From the NCBI GenBank assembly GCA_025890175.1, contig JANPYM010000002.1:521440-585439 (forward strand): a stretch of 64,000 nucleotides of DNA, in the 5' to 3' direction. Under the pieces are notes generated by a model that saw only the letters and a list, made by a program, of their open reading frames with translations, searched no databases and was not told the origin of the DNA. Of this stretch, positions 48,437 to 61,086 are shown in pieces. Numbering within the stretch: position 1 is the first letter of the stretch; the number at the start of each line of letters is the position of its first letter. Source of the DNA: Ciborinia camelliae. Taxonomy: Eukaryota > Ascomycota > Leotiomycetes > Helotiales > Sclerotiniaceae. The translations under genes and the position numbers were made by a program.

Positions 48437-51400
48437 TTAAGGCCCTTAATATCGAGAAAGACCCAATGGAACAAGGTTTCGAAGAGAATTCATACCATCT
48501 TATTGTCGCCTCGTTAGTTCTTCATGCAACCCACGAAATGGAAATCACCATTCGAAATGTCCGACGTCCGCTTAAACCTGGAGGACGACTTATCTTGTTG
48601 GAAATTGTCCGAGACCAGATTTTTTTAGTCTTATATTTGGTTGTTTACCAGGACGGTGGATGGGATACGATGAAGGACGCAAAACTACACCATCCTTGGC
48701 GGAAGAAGGGTGGGATAAATGCCTGAGAAGTACTGGCTTCTCGGAAGTTGATGCCATTGTTCCGACTCAGAAGACCATATCTGTGCCGCTAGCTGTCATC
48801 TCTTCCCAATCTATGGATGATCAAATAACTATGCTCCGGTCCCCTTCTACAATTCCCGTCGAAAGGGTGTTTTCGGATTTGCTCATCGTTGGAGGTTCTA
48901 CCAAAAGAGTTAGCGAACTTATAAAACCCTGCGCCAGATATCTTGGCCGATTTTATAAGAATATTACTCTCGTAACCTCGTTCGAAGACTTGGTCGCTAC
49001 CGAAGCCCCGTTGAGGGGTACTGTTCTCAACCTATGTGGTTGGGATGATACTATTTTCAAAGACATGACTGCAGACAAGCTCGAAGGTTCAAAAAAGCTA
49101 TTTCAGCAATCAAAGATCTTTTTTGGATTACACAAGGCTGCAGGCATAATGATCCCTTCCAGAACATGTCTCTTGGACTCGGAAGGACTATAAGTCTCGA
49201 GATGCCTCATTTTCGATTACAGCTTTTGGATTTCTACATTGAGGATCAACCCACTTCCGACATTGTCAGTACAAGGCTCCTAGAACACGAAATCTACGAG
49301 TCGTTGGAACAAACGAGTCAACACAAGTTGCTCTGGTCGATTGAACCGGAAGCCGCGATTGAGAATGGCAATTACCTGACTCCATGTCTTCTTCGTCAGC
49401 CTATCCGTAACGCACGTTATAATTCTATCCGGCGCTTCATAACAAAAGATTTAAAACCCCACCACCGTGCCTCTGAGTCTTGGGTTATTGCAAGGCTACG
49501 TGGAGAGGACGCTATGGTAACGTGTCAAGTCAAATACTCAACCATACACGCTATCAAGGTAACAAGCCAAGATTATGCATATCTCGTCTCCGATATCGAT
49601 ACAAGAACTAAGGGACTTGTTTTTGCAATGTTTCCAAACCGCACCTCCACGTGCCCCAAACATGGATTATGACTTGTCCGTTAAATCTTAAAGGTGCCCT
49701 CCGCCTCATGCTAATCCTCCAAGATTATATTTTGTCTTCCACCATAATTGCGGAGTATTCTTCAGGGCAAACCTTGGTTCTTCTTGAGCCCAAACGTGCC
49801 TTTCCAATCGTTGTCTCTCAAGTCGCTTCCGAGAAGGGGATTCGCACTGTTTTCTTGACCACAGAGGCAGACACTAAAGGTCAAAACTGGATTTATATGC
49901 ACCCAAATGCGCCCAAGCGTGTTACTAGAGCAACCTTGCCTAGAAAAGTGACTTGCTTCATCACAAATGCAGAACATGAAGGTTTGAGTTCCAGAGTATC
50001 GACTTATATTCCGCCCCATTGCGATTTCAGAAATGATGACTTCCTTACTTCTAACGAAACCAGACTTGATGAATTCTCTTCTCCAGTATTTATTCCTTCC
50101 TATTTTCGATCTGCCTAGGTAAAGGCTTTCAATATCACCAATCCAGTCGCTGTGGAGCCTTCAGTGGTAGAAGTACAAGAACTCTCGCCTGAGTCTCAGC
50201 CTGCAAAAAATATGGACTTTTTCAGCTGGTCTGATAATCTCACTGTCCCTGTGGAAGTTACACCAGTAGATCATGCAGAACTCTTCTCGCCTCACATAAC
50301 ATACTGGCTGGTGGGTCTCAGTGGTGGGCTAGGACTCTCTCTTTGCAACTGTAAGTTGTCTTCTGGTAATTCGCGGTAGCATATGATCTTCAACATAAAG
50401 TTGAAACAATAAACCCACTAGTTGTGGTGCAAGGCCAAGATTATCTGTATTCACAATCTGATGTCCAGATCTTGGCCGATAGCTATAAAGGTCTAGTAAA
50501 GGCATTTGCCAAGTTTCCCGCTTCGACTCTGACCCGGCCAGCTCTGTATGATATAACCTCTACTCGACATGCCCACGATATTGGCAGAGGAATCTCTAAG
50601 TTTCCTCAATGGCCGGTGACACTAGTTCATCGTATCGACCATATTTCATCAAAATATGGGCCATATATCGCTTTGGAGAGCGGTCTGTCTACCCTTACCT
50701 ATCATCAGATGTGTCAACGTGTTAACTCAATTGCAACTACTCTATCACACTCTCATCATCTCGGAACTGGTTCGAGGGTTGGGGGTTTCCAAGATACGAC
50801 CACGGACTTTTATTGTACTCTGCTTGCTATTCTTAGGATTGGTGCCATTTTTATTCCCCTGGAATCGCGGTTGCAAACACCTAGAATCGCCCCCATAATC
50901 AAGGATAGTGCGATTGATGCTGTATTGTTCGAGACAGCAAATCAAGCAGACATGAAAGCTCTTGGAAATGCTTTCAAAATAATCAACGTTTCAGCTGTCA
51001 CAACAACAGCTTCACGTCAAATAACGAATTCTGCCGTTCCCGACTAGACGGCTATCATAATGTACACAAGCGGCTCCACTGGTGTTCCTAAAGGCATACT
51101 TTTGCGTCATTCATCATGAGTTAACCAAATTGAATCTTTATCGGAAGCATGGAATCCCAAGCTAGGTTCCGGGGTGCATCTTCAACAGTCATCCTGGAGT
51201 TTTGACATGTCTCTATCACAGCCATTTTTGGCGCTTTGTAATGGTGCTACTCTCTTGATTGTATCCCGTATAAAATATGGAGATATGCCTGCTATAGTTA
51301 GATTGATCATCTCAGAGGGCGTCACCTTCACTCATGCCACGCCATGGGAATATGTTAATTGGATAAGTTGCGGCGACCTGTCATCCATGTGATTTTCTTC

Positions 51401-52525
51401 GTGGGAGACCGCTGTGACCGCGGCAGAGTAACCAACTAATTCTGAAATATAACAATTCAGGAAACTTCAAAAACAAAACCTGAAGCTTCTCAATCTCTAC
51501 GGTCCCACAGAAATAACGTTCGGAATGAGCAGTGCTGAAATTCTTTACCTTATGGATTATAATCTCCAAACGCCTATGGAAATATTCCCTGATTGTTCAA
51601 TCTACATTCTCAATTCGAAGAGACAACCTCTCCTCATCGGTGTACCGGGCGAAATTCATATTGGTGGGGCTGGGGTAGCTGAAGGATATCTCAACAATGA
51701 ACTTTTGAATAGAGAACGCTTTCTCCTGGATGATCATGCATCTGTGGAGTATATTGAAAATAATTGGATCAAGATGCATCGAAGTGGCGATCGAGGCCGT
51801 TTGTCAAACAAGGGCGCTTTAATAGTTGAGGGCAGAACGGATGGTGACACACAAATCAAATTAAGAGGTATTCGATTTGATTTTGAAGATATTGAATCCA
51901 CCATCACTCAAAATGTAAATGGCGCCGTGAAACAGGCGGTTGTATCCCTCTTCAATTCCAGCTCTGCTGACAAAAGCTTTTTGGTTGCACGTTTGTCATG
52001 TCATCTGGCTTTTCTGGTGTCCGAAATAACGCACTGTAAAAGCTGCGGGTATCGCTGTCCCTTCCGCAGTATATGGTTCCTGCGATAATCCTACCCGTAG
52101 ACAAGTTTTTGATCAATAATTCACATAAAGTGGATCGAAAAGCCATTTCAGGTCTCCCCTTATCACACAAAGTATATAAAGTCATGGCTCCAGTCACCAT
52201 ATCCCAATTCTCGCAAAGTCAACTGATAGACCTCTGGCAACAGGCTCTTGGAACAGAAATTGCCTCTCATTATGTTATTGAGCACAATTCTAACTTATTC
52301 CAGGTTGGAGGAACTTCCGTGGGACTGATAAAACTACAATGCCTCATTAAAACCCGATTTCAAGTAGAGGTTCCATTAGCACAGCTTTTTGAAAACCTAA
52401 CTCTTGATTCAATGACCGGAAAAATTGCTCCAGTCTCCGTTGTTGTTTGTGTTGATAATTTTCCCACAAAGTCTATGGCTAATCATCGCAACTTTTTTTT
52501 CATCGGACAACAAGGTGGGGTTTGA
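48437..52525 (+). pseudogene. broken PKS-NRPS hybrid synthase (partial CMeT, KR start, C-domain end, A, T)
   Basis: Recognisable parts in order are: C-methyltransferase (IVASLVLHATHEME; LKPGGRL at 48571-48591); the pre-KR structural region (49170-50118); the start of the ketoreductase Rossmann motif VGLSGGLGLS (50311-50340); the end of a condensation domain (QDYLYSQSDVQILADSY, from about 50432); adenylation core A3 YTSGSTGVPKG (51063-51095), A5 NLYGPTE (51492-51512), A7 HRSGDRGRL (from 51777) and A10 NSHKVDRKAI (about 52119); and the thiolation motif FQVGGTSVG (about 52297). Frame changes occur near 48625, 49146, 49640 and 52075. In-frame stops include TAG 50116, TAG 51045, TGA about 51117 and TGA 51390. 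KS, AT, DH, most of KR, ACP, most of C and the terminal reductase are missing. It was once a megasynthase making a polyketide-amino acid product; it is now non-functional. Confidence 0.88.
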
Positions 52526-53183
52526 ATAATATGGATATTGTTAAGATAGAAAATGTAAGGAATCAACTAGATCAATATTGGCTCCAAAACTTTTTATTAT
52601 CTTTTAAATAAAATTCTTATTATTTTTTTAAATAATTGGTGATATATTGTCAATTATTATTTAAACAATAATATTTTGTTTAATATAGAGTTTTATAAGC
52701 TTTTAAAGCTTTTTTTATTTAATTATATAAATTTATTTTGTATATATTAATATTTTATAAATTAAATATTATGTTAAAGATTTATTATTAATTAATATCA
52801 AACGTTAACAATTATTAATATATCGATTTTAATTTTGAATTTTATATTTAAATATTTTTTTTGTTTTTATTATTTTTAAATTTATAATAAAGTTTTTTTT
52901 TTTAAAACGTTTTATTTAAAAAGTTTTATTTATTAAAACTAATTGTTTATATATATTAAAATATTTTTTTGATTTATATCTTTATAATTATTTTTTTGTA
53001 TAAATAATAGTTTTTAGGTGGTAATTTATTTTTATTAATTTAAAATTTATATTATTAATAAAATATTAATTTTAAATAAAGTATATTTTGGTATTATATA
53101 TTTATATTATTTTATTTTTTTTGATTTGTTAAAGATTTTACAAATATTTAACAAACATTAATTAAATATTGAAGATTATTTTT

Positions 53184-53361
53184 GTTGCGATACCAGTGAA
53201 TCTGCAGGGCAGATTCACCGGAGCGTACGGCCGCGTGCGGCCGATATGCCCGCACCCCGCGGGCATATAAGCTCGCAGATCGATCGTAGATCGATCTGCA
53301 TGCTTTTATAATATACTACTTTCTACTATACATATTTTGATACCACCGAGGTGATTCGACA
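53184..53361. repeat. GC-rich island of four consecutive perfect hairpins
   Basis: Four perfect inverted repeats lie in series: 53196-53218 (10-bp stem, loop AGG), 53228-53243 (7-bp stem, loop GT), 53244-53268 (10-bp stem, loop ACCCC) and 53275-53299 (11-bp stem, loop GTA). A short CACC-GA-GGTG hairpin follows at about 53344-53353. GATACCA occurs at both edges (53189 and 53339). Composition is normal to GC-rich inside very AT-rich DNA. No coding potential. It may be a small fold-back element or a structural DNA site; the type is not recognised. Confidence 0.7.
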
Positions 53362-55127
53362 ATTTTAATAATTTTATTTTTAAAATTTTTATATTTAAAA
53401 TTTTTTTTTTAATATAAAAAAACGAAGGTTTTATTAATTTTTTTATTAGGTAACTAAATTTTGTATTCTTTATTATTTAAAATATTTATATTTTTTTTGT
53501 TTTTATAATTTAGAATTTAAATCTTTAATTTTTATTAATATTATTTTTTATATCTTTTTATATTTTTTTTTAATTAAATTTTTTTATTAATATTATATTT
53601 CTTTTTATTTTTTTTATAACAATTATTTAACGCTTTGTAGGTATCTTTATGATTTTTATTAAATCTATTTATTTTTATTATATAAAATTAATTAGTTTTT
53701 ATAAAATTGAAAAAGTATTAAAAAAAAATAATATTATAAATCAAAAATATTTGTTTTTTAATAATTCTTTATTATTATATAACAAATATATTTATAAAAA
53801 AAAGCTTTGTAGCCTATTTCTTAAACAATTTTATTTCAATATTAATTAATTATTTCGTTATCAATAAAAATATAATAATACAAAATAAAATTTTATTAAA
53901 AAAAATAAAATATAAAATTATCTTATTTTTTATTAAAAAGAATATATTTTTATTATTTTTGTTATAATTTACAAAATAAAACATATTAATCTAATATATA
54001 AATTTTGTAATACAAAAAAAACTATTATAATTGTTTTGTTTATTTTTTTTAATATAAATATAATTTTAATAAATTTATTAAATATTTATTAATATTTTAT
54101 AAATTACTTTTTATATATTTATTAATTATTAATTAATATATATAAATATATCTTTTTTTTTAATTAAAAAAATTAAGAATATAAATATTAAAAATATATT
54201 AAATTCTAAATTAGATAATAAACGTTTATTAAGGAAAAAAACAAAAATCTTTGTTTTAATTATTTTTTTTGTTTTTTTTTAAAAAAAAAAAAATATTATT
54301 ATAAAAAATAAAAAAAAGGTTATTTTGAAAAATAATTTTTTTATTTAAAATATTTTTTTTTATTTTTTAAAAAAAATTTAGATTTTTAAAAAACTAAATT
54401 TTAATTTATTTTTCAACAATAATTGTTTATAAAACAATTTTTTCGAATCGAAATTTTTAAAAATCAAATCTTCCAAATTCTTTTAATCATTTTTAAAATC
54501 TTTTAGTTTTCGAATTATTTACTTTATTTTAATTTTTTATAATTTTTCGAATATTAAATAATTAATATATATCCTTTTTCTTTTGAAATACAAAATCTTT
54601 AAATTCTTTTGAAAAACAATTTTCAATTCTTTTTTGTTTTTTAATTTTAGTTTTTTTAATAATATAAATATGAATATAAATAAAAATATTATTATTTAAT
54701 AAATAGTTAATTTTTAATATATATTAAAAATTAATTTTTTTTATTTAAAATTTTAGTTTTTTAATTTAATTTTATTTTTTAATAAAAGTTTATTATTAAA
54801 TATTTATTTTTTATTATTAATTAATAATAATTCTTTATTTAAACTTTATATTTTTTATAAATTTTAACAATATATTATTAAAAAAAATTAATATATATAT
54901 AATTTGTTTTATTAATTTTTAAATTTTTTCTTTAATAATAATTTAAATATTATTAATAAAAATAATTTTTTTTTATTTAAAATTATTTAATAATAATAAA
55001 AAAAATATAAAATCTTTTAATAATATAATAATATAAATAAATAAATTTTTTTTTTATATATTCTTTTTTTTATAAATATAATTTTATTATTAATTAATTA
55101 ATAAATTTTAGTTTTTAATTATTAAAC

Positions 55128-55318
55128 TTTATAATAATATACAAATCTTTGTAATTATTCTAATTTATAATATTTTTGTAATAATATATAAATTATTTAA
55201 AATTATTTTGATTTATAATATTTTTATAATAAAATATAAATTATTTAAGATTATTTCAATTTATAATATCTTTATAATAAAATACAAATTATTCAAAATT
55301 ATTTTGATTTATAATATA
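55128..55318. repeat. 48-bp tandem repeat, about 3.6-4 copies
   Basis: Units start at 55154, 55202, 55250 and 55298 with ATTATT(T/C)(T/C)... and carry TTTATAATAT at the same offset. Units differ mostly by C/T and A/G. A partial unit precedes 55154. Confidence 0.75.
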
Positions 55319-58300
55319 CTTATTTGTTTTTATTAATATTATATTAATAATACTTTTTTATTAAAATAATTATTTAGAATTATATTCGAATTTTAAAGAT
55401 TCTTTCTTAATTTTTATATATCTTTAAATAAAATATAATTTTTTTATTAAATTAAATATTATATTCCTTTTTCTTTTTTTCAATATATTAAAATTCTTTT
55501 CATTTTATATTCTAATCTTTTTTTGATTTTTTAAATAATAATAAATTAATAATACCTTTTCTTTTATATTAAAATTTTAATAAAAAAATATAAAATATAT
55601 TATATATTTTATAAATAAATAATAATTTTAATTTATATAATTTCTTATTTAAAATAATATTAATAATTATAAATAATTCTATAAAACATTTTAAAATTTT
55701 TTTTTAAATCTTAATTATTTAATATTCTTCATATTAAATATTATCAAATTATCAATATTAAATCGTTAATATTTTATTAAAATTTTTTTTTAAATTTTTT
55801 TTATAATTATTTTTTATCAAAATTTTTTAAATCTTTTTTGTTTTTTTATTAAAATTTTGATTTTTTTACAAATTATTAACACTTTTTTTTTGTATTAACA
55901 TTTTTACTAATATAATCAAATATAAATTAAAAATTATATATAATTTTAAATAAAGTTTTTTCTATTACATTATACTAATTAACATTATATATAAATTCTA
56001 TCAAAAATAATAATAATATTTAATTATTTTATTTTTAATTTAAATAATATATAATATAATATATAAGATTTTGATTTTATTACTTAATTTATTTATTAAT
56101 TTAAAAATAAAATATTATCAATAATTTTTAATAAACATAAAAATAAAATATTAAACTTTCCCAAAAATAATTTACAAATTATAATCCTTTATTTAAAATA
56201 ACATTTTTAAATATATCAAAATTTTTAAATATATATATAAATAATATTTTTATTAATTTAAAAAAATTAATAATTTTGATTATAAATATATATTTTATTA
56301 ATTTTATAAATTTATCAATTATTACAAAAACTATATTATAAATATATTTTCCTATTTTTAAAAAAAAAAAATTTATAATAAAATTTATAAATTTTTTTTT
56401 TTAAAACTTTATAAAAAGAATATTTTTAATTTATTATATAATTAATAATATCTTATTATTAAATATTAATATATTATATAAATCTTAATATATTCTTTAA
56501 TATTTTTTTTTATACTTTATTAAAAATTTTTTTTTTTTAATATTTCTCATATTTTTCTTATATTCCAATATTCTTCTATTAAATTATTATAATAAATCTT
56601 TAAAATTTTTATTTTTATAATAAAATCCAATAATACAAAAATAATTCTATTATAAATAACTATTTTTTTAATATTTATTTATTATAATAAAATATTTTTA
56701 ATAAATTTTTATTTTTATTTAATATATTTTTTATTTTTATAAATTCATTATATTTTTATAATTATAATAAAATATTTTTTATAAATTTTAATATAATATT
56801 AAATATTATTTTGTTTTTAATTATAATATTAATTATTTAATAAAACATTAATTATTTGCAATTAATCTTTATTAACAATTTTTTTAAACTATAAAAAAAT
56901 AAATAATTTCTTTTTTTTTAAAAAAGACTTATAATATTTTACAAAAATATTTGTTTTATATTTAAATAATAATATATTTTAATTAAAATTATTATATTTC
57001 TTAATTTATTTTTTAATATTAAAAATATTTTATTATTACTTTTCAAATTATTAAAATAATTCGATTACCTTAATAACCTATTTACTAAATTTAATTTCAA
57101 AATTATATATAATAAATATTTTAATTTATTTAATTTATTTATTATTTAATTTTTTTTTAATTATAAAATATTAAAAATTATTGTAATTTGTTTTTATAAT
57201 AATAGTATAACAATTATTTACAATATAATATTATTATTTATAAAGTATAATATATATTATTAATAATTTTTAATTATAAATTATATAACATTATTTTATA
57301 AAATTTAATTTTTTAAAATAAAATATTATAAAATATTATTATAATAATTCTTTTAAATCACATTTCTTTTCAAATAATTAAAAAAATATATATTTTAAAA
57401 CAAACTTTAATATATTTATTTTAATTATTATTTTAAACTTCAATTAAAAATATTACAATATTGATATAATAATAAATACTATTTTTAATATTTCAAAAAA
57501 TATTTATATTTTTATATTTTATATAAAAATATTTATAATATATTTTTTTTTTTTTTTTCAAATAATACTATTATTTTATTAATTATTTTTAAATATTTTT
57601 TAATAAATTATTAATAAAAATTTATAAAATTTAAAAAAATTTAAATTTTTTTTAAAATATTAAAAATAAATTATTTAATAATAATTTCAATTTTGTTAAA
57701 CTTTATAATAATATTATTATATAATATTATAAATTTCAAAAATTTAATTTTTTTATTATTAAATATATATTTTTTAAATTTTATATAAAATTTGTAAATA
57801 ATTAGTTTTTTAAATATTTAATTAATATTATTAATATATTATTAAATATTTATTAAATAAATTAATATATTATTAAAATATATTATATATATAATATTTA
57901 TTAATTTTATAAAAATTTGATTAATATAAATTTGAAAAATAATAAAAATATTTATAAAATTGAAAAATATAATTAAATATTTAAATTATTTATAATAAAT
58001 ATAGAATATTATTTTTTATTTGTTTTTCATTTAAATTTAAATTTAATAATATATATTTTTTAAATTTAATTTAATAAAAATAATATTTTTTTATTATTAA
58101 TCAAAAAATTTGTTAATTAAAAATAAAAGTATTCAATTTTTTTTAATAATCTAATTTAATTTTTTATAATTGATATATAATTAATAATCTTCATTTTTTT
58201 TTAAAATAAATATAATTAAAATTTTAATAAAATTTATTAAATAATAAATTTATTCTTTTAATTAATATTTTTTTAAATATTTTTTTAAAATTAATAATTT

Positions 58301-58320
58301 TTTTTTAAAAAAATATATAT

Positions 58321-58510
58321 TTGTCATACGCGTCACATAGAATCATAAAAGTGAAATCGTAGATATACAATCTGATAAAAAAACTATACTAAAAAGAAAA
58401 AGATCCTCTTGAAAAAAACACTATCTAATATAAACGTTAATCATGTAACCATAATGATCACATGATCAATCACGTAACTGTCATACTAGACAGGGGCCTT
58501 GGCGTGACAA
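58321..58510. mobile_element. MITE-like island with short terminal inverted repeats
   Basis: The ends read TTGTCATACGCG and GGCGTGACAA, whose reverse complement is TTGTCACGCC. They match over TTGTCA and then CGC after a 2-nt offset. About 190 bp of near-normal composition lies between, including GATCACATGATC and paired CATGTAAC/CACGTAAC motifs. Target duplication is unclear in the AT-rich flanks. It is too short to encode a transposase. Confidence 0.5.
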
Positions 58511-58527
58511 TATTAAATCTTATAAAA

Positions 58528-60087
58528 AAATAATATTTGATTTTAATATTTTTTAATATTTTATTAAATAAATTAATAATTTAAAATATATTTAATATTA
58601 ATCAAATCCTAAAAATATAAAAATCATTAATAACTTTTTTATTAAAAATATTATTTTTAGAAAAATTAAAATCAAAATAATAATATTATTTAATATATAA
58701 TTTATATCCAAATTCGATTTTATTTAATTTATTTTTATTAATTTGTTTATAAATTTCAATTACAAAATTATATTTGAAAACAATTCTATGTTATATTAAA
58801 AATTTGATGAATTATATTTTATTATTAAAAAATTAAGGAGTTTATATATTTTTTGATAATTTGTTTTAATTATATATAATAAAGATATAGATTTAAATAA
58901 AATATTTATAAAATTTATTTATAAATATTTTGAATATTTGAATTATAATTAATTAAATTAATTTAAAATATATATAATTAATTTTAAGTTTAATAATAAA
59001 ATTAAAATAAAAAGATAAAAAGTTTATAAATTTTATTTTGTAAAATAAATAAAAAAATAGTTTAATAAATATATAGTTATTTATATATTTATCAAATTTT
59101 ATTAAATTTATTATAAATTTTTTAAAATATAATTAATTTTTTTAATTAAAAATTAATATTTTATTATTATTATTAACGATATAATTTAAATTAATTAAAT
59201 TTGATATATTTTAAATAAAAAAACTATAATTATAATTTCAATATTAATAAATATATTTCAAATAATTAAAAAAAAATTTAATTTAAAAATTACTATAATT
59301 GTATAAATCAATAATAATAATAAAAATTTAATATTTAATTTTAAAAAAAATTTAAAAAAATTGATTAACAATTTAAACCCTTTTTTTTAAAAAAATATTT
59401 TATAAATAATATTGCAAAAAAAAAATTCAAAATATTAATATTAAATCTTAAAGTTTATTATTTTAAATTGGATTAAAAATCGATTAATAAAGAATTATTA
59501 TAAAGTATATTATTTGATTAATAAATTAGTTTTTTATATGTATATTTTTGTTTAATAATATTAATTTATTTTTATTTGTGGTTATTTTTTTTAAAGTATA
59601 TTATAGTAGATTATTTAATTTTTTAAAACTTCAAATTTTTAATTGTAAAGTATTTATTCAAAATTTTTAATATTTAAAAAAACTAATAAAAAAATTTAAA
59701 TCGAAAATATTAAAAAAAAAATATATTTTTGTAAAAATAAAAAAATATTATATATATTTGTTATTAAATTTGTTTTTTCAAAAAATTATTAATTTTAATA
59801 AATATAATTTTTTATTTAAAAATGTTTTGATTAAAAAACAATTTGATATAGATTTATAAATTTTTATATTTAATATAAACAAAAAATAAATTTATATTAA
59901 AATATTAATTAAAATAATAGATTTTGAAAATATTATATGGAAGAATATTTTAATATAAATATTTGTTATTAAATTCGAATTAAAAAATTTATAAAAAAAT
60001 AGTATTTTCGAGATTTTTTAAGTAATTTTAAAAAAAATGAAATTAATAATTTTTAAATGAATTTTAAAAAACAAATTAAATTGGTTT
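58528..60087. repeat. degraded repeat, copy A (internal part of a copia-like element)
   Basis: This segment aligns by eye with 62225-64000, starting at ATATTTGATTTTAATATTTT and running to the last bases of the window. It keeps G where copy B has A and has T where copy B keeps C (compare 59580-59650 with 63280-63360). It leads straight into the reverse-transcriptase remnant at 60241, so it is probably the gag-integrase part of the same element. Confidence 0.75.
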
Positions 60088-60240
60088 AAATAAATTGTTA
60101 AAAAGAAGGTATAATTTGTAATTAAAAGTTATTTTTAGTGAAAAAGTATTAATTTTAAAAAAATATTTGTGGAAGTTGATAGGTATTGTATATTATAAAT
60201 TATATTTGTAAAAATTATTATTGAAGATTTTGAAATTAAT

Positions 60241-60594
60241 AATGTAGATATTGATATAATATTTTTAAATAATAAATTAATAAATATTAAAATTTTAATA
60301 AAAATATTTTGATTTTTTGAAAAAATCTTTTTAGAAATTATGAAAGTATTAAAAAAAAATTTGAATATTTGTTTTAAGTTAAAAAAGATTTTTTATAAAT
60401 TAAAATAAATATTTTAAATATAATAATTTATAATTTAGAATTTTTTAAAAAATATTAAATTAATTTTATTATTTATAAATTCAAATTTTTTTATTAAAAA
60501 AAAAATATTTTTTTTATTATATATTAACGATTTGTTATTGATTAATAAATGTATAATTATTAATTTTATCAAAAAAAGAATTAATATTAAATAA
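60241..60594 (+). pseudogene. Ty1/copia reverse transcriptase remnant, RIP-degraded
   Basis: One frame carries NVDIDIIFLNNKL, corresponding to the copia MDV.TAFLNG.L block, then MKVLKKN and NICFKLKKIFYKLK, corresponding to the LKK.LYGLKQ block. It then carries LLYINDLLLIN, the YVDD catalytic box changed to YIND at 60520-60531. All blocks share one frame over about 350 nt but are interrupted by many TAA/TAG/TGA stops. The changes seen are those produced by G-to-A and C-to-T transitions without frame-breaking indels. The domain is dead, and its aspartates are partly lost. Confidence 0.8.
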
Positions 60595-61086
60595 AAGTAT
60601 AAGGATTTTAAATTAATACAAATATTTTTCAATATTTAAATCAAAAAAAATCAAAAACATTATATTTTAAAAATTTATAATTTGGTTTATATTAAAAAAA
60701 TATTAAAAAAACTTTTTTGTTTTTTAATATAATTGTTGAAGATCATATTATTATATTATATTTATTATAGTAATATGGATGATCGAGGTTTATTTTATTA
60801 TTTAAAATAGCTTAACTTTTTTTATTATATAATATTCTTTATTTATTTTATAATTTTTATATATAATTTTAATTTATTTATATAATATATATATTATATA
60901 TTCAATAAATTATAAAGTTTGTATAATTGCATTTCATTAATAATTATATCGAATATAAATACAATTTTCTTTAATTTTTTTTTTGTTGTTATAAAATAAA
61001 AAAAGATAATTATATTCAAAAATAACAATTAAAATGAATTTAGGGATTTAATTCTTTTAATATTAATTTCCGTTAAAATTATTAAT

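Noticed and set aside
53649..53849. Small open frame in the AT-rich block as a gene
   Set aside because: Composition is nearly pure Ile/Lys/Asn/Phe/Leu/Tyr, as expected by chance in such DNA, and no domain is recognised.
55128..55318. The 48-bp array as a CRISPR array
   Set aside because: Units are contiguous without spacers and the host is a fungus.
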